Assembly (NCBI GenBank): GCA_003952965.2
Contig: CM025854.1
Location: 8,071,077 to 8,135,076 of the forward strand
Source: Morella rubra
Lineage: Eukaryota > Streptophyta > Magnoliopsida > Fagales > Myricaceae
Length of the DNA: 64,000 bases
Reading direction: 5' to 3'
A program made the position numbers and the translations under genes. Positions 11,628-21,609 of the stretch are shown piece by piece. Numbering within the stretch: position 1 is the stretch's first letter; every line of letters begins with the position of its first letter. Under the pieces are notes generated by a model, which was not told where the DNA came from, searched no databases, and saw only the letters and a program-made list of their open reading frames with translations.

Positions 11628-11993
11628 ATGGCTTCTACTTCGGCTGTCTCAATGGCAGTGCCATTAACTTTCGCGAGCCAAAAGAGGGTTCCATCCTCGG
11701 AGGGATTCTTCAAGCCACTTCCAGTGAGGCCCTCAAAGGCCGTAGCTGCATCAAAATTAAGCGGGAGGGTTCAAGTGAGGGCTTCCCTAAAGGAGAAGGC
11801 AGTCAAAGGGCTCACAGCAGCTGCGCTGACGGCTTCCTTGGTTATACCAGAGGTGGCAGAGGCTGCCGGTCCCGGGGTTTCTCCGTCCCTCAAGAACTTC
11901 TTGCTAAGCATTGTGGCTGGTGGAGTCGTCCTTACTGTGCTCGTCGGTGCTGTCATTGGTGTTGCCAACTTCGACCCCGTGAAGCGGACCTGA
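11628..11993 (+). CDS. psbX: photosystem II reaction-centre protein PsbX, nuclear-encoded precursor
   Basis: Single-exon gene for a 121-residue precursor of the 4.1 kDa PSII subunit PsbX, a one-helix thylakoid membrane protein near cytochrome b559 that influences plastoquinone turnover at QB. The N-terminus is Ser/Ala/Lys-rich and poor in acidic residues (about 1-55), as expected for a stromal transit peptide. A second hydrophobic segment ([18 protein letters not shown], 63-80) ends in an AEAA-type thylakoid cleavage site. The mature part starts near residue 81 and has [20 protein letters not shown], a single transmembrane helix, and the conserved end [11 protein letters not shown]. Length and organisation match Arabidopsis PsbX, which is also nuclear and short. 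The start is the first ATG of the frame, following a plausible leader. The next gene downstream, RPA1A, is convergent. Confidence 0.95.
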   Translation: MASTSAVSMAVPLTFASQKRVPSSEGFFKPLPVRPSKAVAASKLSGRVQVRASLKEKAVKGLTAAALTASLVIPEVAEAAGPGVSPSLKNFLLSIVAGGVVLTVLVGAVIGVANFDPVKRT

Positions 11994-12729
11994 AAGAGAG
12001 CAGTTCTCTGAGATTGCTGGAACTTCATGAAATTTTCACTTCCATGTATCTTTTGATGCTTGTAGTAATGATCTCTGTGTTGTTTGTGTAATATGTGACT
12101 CTTTCAGCTGTAATTTCCCCGTAAACAGAACTCTGAAATTTTAATATCCATATTGGTTCTTACCACATCTCTTCTCAGCAATCAGATGCACCCAGCAGAA
12201 TCACAGACTGACTACAAGATCTCATACATGAACCTTCAAATTGCTTCCTGACTTGGCAAAACCACGTAATGAACCATATTCTTTGGGGGTAATTGTATTG
12301 AAACAATTACATACGGTCCACAACAAATCCGAAATTTGACATGTTTATCGTCCCCATTTGAATTACTAAGCTCTCATATTCAAATGTATTCAATGAAATC
12401 ACAGTAAATAATCCGGAGTAGGAAGCAATATCCTCCACAACGAAGCAAGGAGGAAAAAAAAACAAAATCATGGAACGATGGATCTCAAAGGTTAATATTC
12501 GATTACTAAATCATCTTTAAGTAAACTGGAAAAGAATGAAACTCAATTCTGGAGTATTTACGTCCGTTGAGTTACATTCTAGAGGGCGTATACAAATTTA
12601 TCTCTGCTGATGTTTGTTCGTTGAATGACTAACAAGTCCCTGTGTTGGCTTGTACTCTAAAGTGTCAATCATCTTGGCAGAAAGAATAAGTCTGCCTCTT
12701 AATCATTTATGTCGAGTCCTAACTATTCA
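11994..12729. other. convergent 3' flanks of psbX and RPA1A
   Basis: Non-coding DNA between the stop codons of two convergent genes. It should contain the 3'UTR and poly(A) sites of both. I see no additional gene. It is AT-rich, with a short A run near 12455. Confidence 0.6.
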
Positions 12730-15564
12730 CTACCTAGGAAACTTAGCAATGAGATCAAGCGTGTATCTGCTCTCTGTAGAGTGGCTGACATTATCCACCT
12801 TAACTACAGTGATCTTCACCTTTTGTTCATCGCCATATGTCTCCTCTTTGATTTTTAGCCGGAAAAAATATTGGTTGAAGAGTCTGCTCCGGATTATTGC
12901 CCCAAACCTGTCATCGTCCTGCTCTTGATACTTCAATAAGTACAATTCCTTTGCTGAGCAACCAAAGATCTCTTCCCCAGCTTCCTGGAAAGCTGTTACC
13001 CAAGTCAATCCCGTATGGTCTTGAATTTGGGCTTGAAGAAGGTATCTATAATCACACTCTTCAAACTCTTGATTGCACCTGTCACATAGCCATCTTGCCT
13101 GTCCTGACTTTGTCACTTTCTTATTACACTGTCTATCTCCAATCATCAATGGACAAGCTGTGTAACAGAAAGTATCCGTCTTAATGAAAGAGATGGTTGC
13201 CTTCACCGTAACCCAATCTGGCTTATCTGATCTTCCAAGACCCTCATCCTTGATCTGAGACACCATTTTACGTATCTCATTCTTAGAACTTCCCGGTGTA
13301 ATTTCTCTAGAAATGGACATAAAAGCAATGTTTTTCCCCTCTCGATCAAACCAGTGTCTCAAGTTCTGAGCCTCAGGCAAATCTGGGTTTATGAAGAGCT
13401 GTGTAGCAGAAATCGTCCCTATTGATTTCCCAGTGAAGTCATTAACCTTCCCAGATTTGACAGCTAAAACTGGGAAAAAACCAGAGTTGATCATCTCTTC
13501 CAGCCTTTGGCCTTCCCTGTTGCAGAACTCCCCCCAGAGGGTGAGCTCAACACTCCTACCTGATCCATCCTTCAAATTCAAAATTCTTCTTTGAGTCTCC
13601 ATCCCATTTTTTCGAAGGATGGGAACTGACGGGTTCACAGAGATCACAATACCAAGAATGTCAAGTATGGAATTGTTGTCAGAATTCTCTATTTCACTGA
13701 TAGGCCTGAAGGAGAATTGCTGCTTTGGGATAGAATCATCTTCCTCCGGGCAAAGCTCCACAGTTGAACTTGTCTCCAGGAATATCTCCCATTCATTCTT
13801 CAAATGGTTGAAGTTCTTCTGAGCAGGTTTTAAGCTACCCTTTGAGATCAGATAAACTTTACCGACCTCAATGACATCATAGAAGCGGTCAACAACAGCA
13901 TTAAAGCAAGTCACACGTATTTCTCCACCATCAGAGTCAAGGAGGTCAAAAGAGAAGACCTTCCCATCTCCCCGGGCATTGTTGTAACGACGGATATCCC
14001 CTTTTGCTGTAACTCTTGCCTTGATAGCCCATCGTCCCTGATAAGGATTCAAAGCTGCAATTGGAATTATCCGTGCTGGCGCATCATTCTTCAAAATTGC
14101 ACCATGGTTTCTGTAATTTGGAGGTGGTTGGTATGGGGGCTGAACAGTTGGTGGGAAATTCTGCACATTATGACCAGGATTTTGGGAACTGACACGGTTA
14201 TTGCTAATCCTTGCCGACTGCTCCAAATTGTTGTCTGGCAATGGGTTTTGAGCTGCTGGACCACATTCAACCAGTGATTTTGGATTCCCAATTGTCTCAC
14301 AGTCCGGAATTATAGTTTCCATGTTCAGCACAACAATTATCCTGTCCAATGAGTGCAGTTCAAAATTCACTAGACTTCCAGATTAAAAATAAAAAAACAG
14401 AAACAGAGAGAGATCAGAGAGCACAAAAGAACCACCATGGTACTTTAGACAAATGATCCTACTTCCGGTACATTTGATAGCAGTAGTCATATATCTTCAA
14501 GACAACAAAGTACATTTAACACCCGAACAGAAGGTCTGGGTAACTTCATAAATTATAACTTTTTGCACTAATACGAAGTGACCTTATAGTAGTTTGCGCT
14601 GCACACAAATCATCCAACTTCAACATAATTTAATGGATAACTAATATCTTCCTTTCCTCGCCAAATTCATTTGCCATGACGATGAAAGTAAGCAAAACAT
14701 GTCAGATCAAAGTCCCAACGGTCAAACAAACAATCAACAGGACCTCTAAATTTCCCTTCATATAGGGTTAAACCGTTACTTCCCATAATTAATTTCAGAG
14801 CGTACTTTCCACCACTGATGGCCGCTAATCGTTAAGGTGGTAACTAAAACAATCGCCTCAAATTATTGATCTTAAAAATTAATTTCTTCAAAAGCCAATG
14901 CCAATGACCATGGTATAACTATAGATTCGCAACCGATAGCTATCAATACCCAACAAATAGCAATACTCTGCTTCCCACCCACCTTACAAGTCTTGCTTCT
15001 TTGGGAATTATGTAAAGGAAAAATCCTTCAAAACAGGAAAATAAAAATGAGAAAAGTAAGCCCTGAATATTCTCGTGCTTCAACTCAACTTCTCAGAGCA
15101 TTAATAAGAGAAATCTCACCTCTCCAAACTGGCATTGCCACAAAATCAAAGCTCAGACAACTACTTATTCAAACACGCGTAGATAATCTCAAACGACATT
15201 CGCTTACCAAAATGACCATAATGTTATGGAAATAACGAGGACACATTCCCTTAATTAATATTAAACAAGGGCGTTAGGGGATGCCAACTGAAAAGAGAAC
15301 CTACTTGCGGTTCTGGACGAGGCTGCAAATGTAATCAATCAACTGGACGACTGAGCCTTTCTTGACTAGGCCAGATTTGACTCGGTCGTTGAGCTGGGTG
15401 GCTAGCATGGCGTGCTGAGTTGAGACGGCGTCGGAGAGCAGCAACCGATACCGCTCCTGCGCGCTTCCGATCAGCTTGATATCTAAGACCTGCACCAGCG
15501 GCTTCGAATTCACATCGCCTGATAATATCGTTGCGATCGCGCTCGGCGTCAGATTCACCGGCAT
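12730..15564 (-). CDS. RPA1A: replication protein A 70 kDa DNA-binding subunit A (RPA1A), 2 exons
   Basis: Large subunit of the RPA heterotrimer, which binds single-stranded DNA in replication, repair and meiotic recombination. Exon 1 is 15564-15305, ending at donor AA|GTAGGT. Exon 2 is 14341-12730, starting after acceptor GGACAG. The join rebuilds Lys87 and gives 623 residues. Domains: N-terminal DBD-F (about 1-105, starts MPVNLTPSAIATILSGDVN), a Pro/Asn-rich linker (about 110-175), DBD-A (from PIAALNPYQGRWAIKARVTA, about 179-290), DBD-B (about 295-410) and DBD-C (about 440-615). The DBD-C zinc ribbon is Cys483-x8-Cys492-x13-Cys506-x2-Cys509. The sequence closely follows Arabidopsis RPA1A (640 aa) rather than the B-E forms, including QLNDRVKSG and QLIDYICS in exon 1. 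The frame is intact, so it is probably functional. The intron is 963 bp. Confidence 0.95.
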
Positions 15565-16199
15565 GGCTCAAACCTCGATCGAAGAGGGCAAGAGGAAGCT
15601 CTAATCGTGCGGACAGTCGGAGTGACGGTGACACTGAAACCCTAGAAAGGAAATGAGAGAGAGCAAGAGTGGACGGAGGATTTTTCCGAGCCTGACGGAG
15701 ATGAAATTTGCAAAATGATTTATGAATTTACTAGAGAGAGGCGGAGATTGTGTGTTGGGTCGTTTGGACGGTGAATTGGCGGGTGTGCGAGAACAGAGAA
15801 CCACGGGACAGGGGGAGTTGCTTTTATTGATAAGAGGGAATATAGGATTTTGTTTTAAAAAAAAAAACAATAACTCTACACGCTTTAATTGCAATATCCT
15901 TTTATAATTTATATTTGATTATTAAATTTAACTGCAATAAATATTTTATCCAAAAAAAATCAACCCATCACGACTTTGACAAATGAACTTTGACAAATGA
16001 TAAAATAGTTCATTTATGAATAATATTTGAAGTAAGTGCACATCGATCTTTGCATACATCTTTATGTAAAAAAATTGTTTATATCCCTTTCACAAGTATG
16101 TGGTACGTTTATTCGATTTGATATTTTCTTTTTTGTTCTTTTGTTTAAATGAATTAGAGACTTATTCATTTGTCGCTTGTTATAGATTATGTCGAATCT
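15565..16199. other. RPA1A 5' flank
   Basis: Leader and promoter of RPA1A on the minus strand, grading into AT-rich intergenic DNA. The first 250 bases are GC-richer, as expected for a housekeeping promoter. A poly(A) run lies at about 15858-15870. No further gene is seen before the copia relic. Confidence 0.5.
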
Positions 16200-17165
16200 T
16201 GTAAAATTTGAATTCGTAGCTTTTGATATTTCAGGCAATAATTAGCTCTTATGGAACCTTGATGCTAAAATTCATCTTGATGCTAAGAATCTTGAAAATA
16301 CTATTTGGAAGGAAAATTACGCATCCCTATAGGATCGTGCCAAAACAATGATTTTCTTACACCATCGTCTCCATGAAAAATTAAAATCTGAATATCTTAC
16401 TATAAAAGATCTCTTTATTTTATAGAATAATTTAAAGGAGAGATACGAGTACCAGAAGTCCGTAATCCTCCCAAAAGCTCGATATAATTGGATGCACCTG
16501 AGGTTGCAAGATTTTAAATCCGTCTGTGAGTATAATTCTGTTTTGTTCAAAATCACTTCACAGTTGATAATGTGTGGAGAAAATGTCACTGAAAAAGACA
16601 TGTTAGAGAAAACATTTACTACTTTTCATGCCTCGAATATGCTCCTGCAGTAACAATATCGAGAGCGAAAATTCTGAAATATTCTGAACAAATTCTTGTC
16701 TTCTTGTGGCTAAACAAAATAATGAGCTTTTGATGAAAAATCATCAGTCCCCCGACCAACCGGTTCTCAATCATTCCCTGAAGTGAATGGAGTCTCACTC
16801 TCTGAAGTGAATAAAAAATCATTGCATAAAAATAACTAGCATGGAGAAAAACAAAACCACCAGAAGTAGAATAACAATTCTTCAACACCAAACCACAAGA
16901 ATTGGAGAAATACCAAACAAGAAAGAGACAAAGGTTTGCAGAATAAACCTTCAAAGAATTATGAAGAAAAATGCTATTGGTATGGGATAAATGGGAATTG
17001 GTCATGTACCTGTCGTACGTCAAGGCACTTGGTTGACCTGTACCAAGCCTCTCTAAATGGGAAAGGAAAATAAATGAATTTTGTTGATCGTAATAACTTT
17101 CTTAACACTTTTGATGGAGTTGATGTTTCAGATCCTACTAAAAAAATTGATCATTTGATTGGCAA

Positions 17166-17287
17166 CGGAAATGTTCTCATAAATTAATGCATTTTCTTTA
17201 TGATGAAATAAAATGTTAGAGCTTTGCGGAAATGTTCTAATAAATTAATGTATTTTCTTCATCATGAAATAAATTGTTAGAGCTTTC
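17166..17287 (+). repeat. 61-bp tandem duplication
   Basis: Two head-to-tail copies with a period of 61 bp (17166-17226 and 17227-17287), each beginning CGGAAATGTTCT and ending GTTAGAGCTTT. The copies differ at a few positions. It lies inside the copia relic directly before the foldback MITE. Confidence 0.8.
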
Positions 17288-17291
17288 TTTT

Positions 17292-17755
17292 CATAGTTCG
17301 CCCCCTCAATATAGGGCAAAATCAATCTCGGCCCCTTACGAAAATGGCGATTTATGTCCTTTAACTTTTGAAAATCATCAATGTATGCCCTTTGTCCAAA
17401 TTAGCTCTTAAGTCAGGAAAAATATGTAAAATGAACGAAATGCCTCTCCAAGATAAATTTTTTAAAAATAAATAAAAATTTCAAGAAATCAACAAAAAAT
17501 AAATAGATTATTGAAATGGAGTTTCAATAGTTTTATTGTAAAAATATTACCTATTTTTTATTTTTAAAAAAATTAATATTTTAGTAATTTTGTCTGTGAG
17601 GGGCATTTTGGTCATTTTGCGTTTTTCCGTCCAACTTAACAGTTGATTTGGACGGGGGCGTACATTAATGATTTTTGAAATTTAAAGGACATAAATCGTC
17701 ACTAATAGTTAGGGGACGAGATTAATTTTGTCTCGTACTTAAGGGGTGAACTATG
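17292..17755. mobile_element. foldback MITE inside the copia relic
   Basis: About 464 bp with long terminal inverted repeats. The left end CATAGTTCGCCCCCT pairs with the right end AGGGGTGAACTATG, and the complementarity runs on through the segments around AATCTCG and the 'cctttaactttt' region. There is no coding capacity. The right terminus may extend to about 17764. I could not identify a clean target-site duplication because the left edge has eroded. It splits the gag/zinc-knuckle part of the copia element from the protease, so it is younger than that insertion. Confidence 0.75.
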
Positions 17756-19033
17756 ACATTACCCCTATTTTATATGTGTGAAGCAATATGAATTCATCTA
17801 ATGCATTGATTCATTCCAAAATGATCGAGGATGATTTTTGTCTGACAAATAGCGCAACAATACATACAATCCTGAAAGAGAAAAAGTATTTTCAATACTT
17901 GACATTATCTACTACATGTGTGAAAACCATATCAAGTTATGCAAACCTGATTGAAGGCTTCGGAAGAGCCTATATTATGCACCATGAAGGAACAATTTTG
18001 TGTATTAATGAGACATTATATTCTTCTAAATCTAGAAGAAATTTACTCAGATATACGTCTCAATGGTTATCACATTGAAACTAATAATGAAAGCAATAAA
18101 GAAATTCTTTATATTACATCTAAAGTATTGGGCCAGAAGCTCATATTGGAAAGGCTGCCTATTTTTTAATTTGGATTATATTATATGACCATAAAAATAG
18201 TTGAATCAAATATTGTAATGCACCATAAGTGCAAGACGCACCTGAAGTACTCTAATCCAAAGACATTTATGATTTGGCATGATCAACGTGGACATCCAAG
18301 ATTTATAATGATATGTCGAATTATTGAGAAAATTTATTATTAAACCATCTCTCTCAAAGTTGTTGAGTCTCCATCATTTTTACAAATAATTCGGGGAGAT
18401 ATTCGTGGACCAATTCATCCCTCATGCGGACCATTTACATATTTCATGGTTCTGATTGATACATCCACTAGATGGTCACATGTTTGCCTTCTTTCTACTC
18501 GAAATGTTGCATTTGTTCTACTTCTTGCTTAAATTATTAGACTAAAAGCACAATTTTCTAATCATCCTACTAAAAACATTCGATTAGATAATGCTGCTGA
18601 ATTTTCATCTCAAACTTTTAATAACTATTGTGTATTTATTGGAATTGATATTGAATATACTCAAAATCAAAATTTTAGCTGAATTTTTCAAAACAAAAGA
18701 CTTCAGTTAATTACTCGATCTTTACATATGAGAACAAATTTACCAATTTCTACTTGGGGACACGCTATTTTATATGTTTCATTACTAGTACGAATTATAC
18801 CAACTGCTTATCATAAATATTCTCCTCTTCAACTTGCTTTTAGTCAACCTCTGAATATCTCTCATCTTTGAATTCTTGATTTTGCTGTCTATGTTCCAAT
18901 TTCATCCACCCAATGCACTAAGATGGGTCCTCAGCGTAGACTTGGAATTTATGTTAGTTTTGATTCTCTATCCATTATTAGATATCTTGAACCATTAACT
19001 TGTGATATTTTTAAATCAATAAAATAGATTCTT

Positions 19034-19260
19034 GGCTAAATTACTCCACAACTCCCTAGGGTTTAACGAATTCTCAGTTATGTTCATAGGGTCATGTTTC
19101 TCCTACGGGGATCCCTGGGATTAGGACCAATTCCCACTTTGATCCTTCTGTTAGAGAGGGCAACGATAGTTGTTGATGTGGCTAACGGCAACCACTTCAA
19201 ACCCACTTATCCATCGACACGTGTTACCAGTGAACACCTCATTTGACACAACGTGAAACT
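19034..19260 (+). repeat. left TIR of the 6.6 kb MULE
   Basis: Inverted counterpart of 25430-25646. Conserved blocks include TTAAATTACTCCACAA-type ends, CTAGGGTTTAACGAATT, a GGGATCC-containing block, CTGTTAG..GCTAACGG and an ACGT-core element (CGACACGTGTTACC, about 19216). Long TIRs usually hold the promoter and transposase-binding site of MULEs. Confidence 0.8.
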
Positions 19261-19480
19261 GTGGGTCTTACATCCAACATGGCTTTCCAAGTAGGATTAA
19301 AAGACCCACGTCATTCGGCTAGTTTTTTAAACCCCTCCATGTCAAAAATAATCACCACAGTCTTAACAAGGAAAAACCCCCAAATTTCTTCGAAAGCTCC
19401 CGCAAGAACCCTAACTCTTCCCAACGCCATTTTGATTTCAAATTGCTTCCCCCCTCAACTCGTGCCACATCACTATCGCG

Positions 19481-20676
19481 ATGTCCAGGAGAGCAAGAGC
19501 AACATCGTCTTCCTCTACCAACGATGGTAGCAATGGTGGAGTGGCATCAGCGGAGCTAGAGGTGCACGGCGACTCACGTATGTGCTTTTGTGGGTTGAAG
19601 GCACGGATGAGGACATGCAGGACAGAGGGGAACACAGGCAAGAGATTCTTTGGTTGCTATTGATATTCAAGTAGTGAGTTAGTATTTAGAAGTAGTTTGG
19701 TTAGCATTTAGCAATAATTTGCTTTCGACTTTAGTCATTTAGAAGTAGTTTGGTTAGTTTGCTTTTGCAATTTAAAGCAAACCTATTACGACTTCTCAAT
19801 GTTCTTTTTTACTGCATCCTGACAACTAATTGGCCTAATGGTGTCCTGAACATGCAATGCTTGATATATATTTTCTTTCTGCCCTTATGATATCTTTCTG
19901 GAATACAAATAATAATATTGTTGAAATGATTGGTTTTGGTCTCTACTATCAATTAATTAAATTGTTGGAATGATTGGTTTTGCTCTCTACTAGTATGAAC
20001 CATGCAAATAAATCATTCTCTGGCATTGAGCATCTGGCTTCACCACTGCTGCCTGTTCTCTCCTTCAGCACTTCTCTGTCCCTCTCTGCTATTATGAAGC
20101 ATGGAGAACATTCTGCATATGATGTTGCGTATATATATCTTACATCTGAATAATTGATATGTCACTTCGAAATAACTTCAAATAGGTGCTTAGAAAAAGA
20201 AAAAATACTTCAAACAGGTGAAGCAAATTATCTTGTACCATCTTGTATCAGAAATAACATCTTGTACCAGTTCTTACACGAGCAAGAAGCTATAAATAAC
20301 AGGCATTACTTATCAATCCCATCATCTTTTATATGTTTTAAATGAACATTGAACCAATGGAAGAAAATGGGATGGAGATGTATAATTGATCTTGTTAGGT
20401 TATAGATAAACTATTTTAAGTATTAGGAGTTATGCTATACTGAAATCATTAATTTTATATACCTTGTTGCTTGTGCAGAGGCATTTAGCATGTAACTATT
20501 TTGAGTGGATTGACCTCCCTCATTCTGCACTTGGGGAAGATGCCATTACCAGTATAGTGAAGAAGATGAAGATCATGGAGGAGAAGATGGAGAAGGAAAG
20601 GAAGATCATGGAGGAGGAGCTCCGTAAATCGAAAGCAAAGGAGAGGCAACTTAAAATCATTTTGTTTGGTTCCTAG
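19481..20676 (+). pseudogene. GRF-type zinc-finger + coiled-coil protein carried by the MULE (2 exons, possibly broken)
   Basis: Exon 1 (19481 to about 19663) encodes a Ser/Arg-rich start and then a GRF zinc finger (CFCGLKARMRTCRTEGNTGK, then RFFGC; Cys-x-Cys...Cys...FFGC, residues about 35-59). Exon 2 begins after an acceptor near 20481 and continues the domain with LACNYFEWIDLPHSALGED. A charged helix, probably a coiled coil, follows (KKMKIMEEKMEKERKIMEEE and on), with the stop at 20674-20676. The architecture matches the abundant small plant GRF-zinc-finger proteins of unknown function such as the At1g43920-like family. Exon 1 meets an in-frame TGA just after FFGCY, and no GT donor joins cleanly in phase to exon 2, so I call it probably broken. 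It sits between the left TIR and the convergent transposase. Confidence 0.6.
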
Positions 20677-21609
20677 ATATTTGTTGGTTGTGTTTGGATA
20701 CTTTGTAGTTAAACCAAATGAAGTGACCCTTGTTGCATTCCTTACTAGTAGTTATATGGTGTATGTTCAGGTGGGTTCCTGGAAGTGTAGCTAAATGTGT
20801 AATGTAATCATTTTGTAAATTACTATGAGACAATTTGTAATAATTCATTTTGCAGAAATATAGGCAATTGTGCAAATCTGAAATGCAGGTTTAGTAAATC
20901 TGGAATATAGGCAGTTGTGTAAATTAGAAATATAAGCACTTTTTGTAAAATGGACGCCGTTTGCACATTCTGGACAATTGGATGATACATGTTTTGCAAA
21001 ACACCAACTGAGTTACAGATGTGGTCAATGCTAAACCTGGACATTTGCATTACACATACTTAGTTACAAGTTCTTCAAATATTACATGACCTGTTCTGAA
21101 TATCACATCACAAACCAATCCTGCAATATATATTCATTATACAAAAATTAAATCCTGCCCATCAAAATACATGAACCATGATGCACTGCCCATAAAAAAA
21201 ACAAGATCCATGTCCACCATAGTAACTCCACCATTATAGCTACTCAAAAATCAGTTTAAGACATTCATCTAAATGGCAACAGACTAATTACAACCATGTT
21301 CCCAAAAAAATTAGAAGCAACACATTTATCACTGTGTTGCCCTCCCACTAGCAGCTTGACCCTTCTTCCGCAGTGAGCTCCTCAAGAAAAATGGTTAAGA
21401 CCCTCCTTCACCAAGTTAACAGTGATGGTTAATTGCTCGTTTTGTTTTTTACTGTGTCTAAGATGGTTGTGTGTGAGAGGGCTCTGGTTGTGAAGAGTGT
21501 GATACTCCCAAGTTAACACTGGCACCTTGCTTTGAAGTAGAATGTGTCCATCCACATTTACAAACAATATATTTGAATAATTTGGCAAATAAACAAAAAA
21601 CTCAATGGT

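Larger units (their letters stand above)
16200..19033 (+). pseudogene. Ty1-copia retrotransposon relic (gag to integrase)
   Basis: Degenerate copia polyprotein. The gag part includes VCEYNSVLFKITSQLIMCGE (about 16525-16585). It is followed by a damaged zinc knuckle reading CYWYGINGNWSCTCRTSRHL (about 16970-17030). The protease region (about 17840-18030) reads CLTNSATIHTILKEKKYFQ, where the catalytic Asp of the usual DSATTHT motif appears as Asn, then SSKSRRNLL. The pre-integrase zinc region contains HDQRGHP. The integrase core has GDIRGPIHPSCGPFTYFM and VLIDTSTRWSH, then IRLDNAAEFSSQTF. RLGIYVSFDSLSIIRYLEPL (about 18935-18995) is the usual stretch before reverse transcriptase. Stops are frequent. 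A foldback MITE interrupts it at 17292 and a 6.6 kb MULE at 19034. No reverse transcriptase is found beyond the MULE. Confidence 0.85.

Noticed and set aside
11621-12091. 156-codon open frame overlapping psbX
   Set aside because: Out-of-frame shadow. The psbX frame at 11628 carries the recognisable protein.
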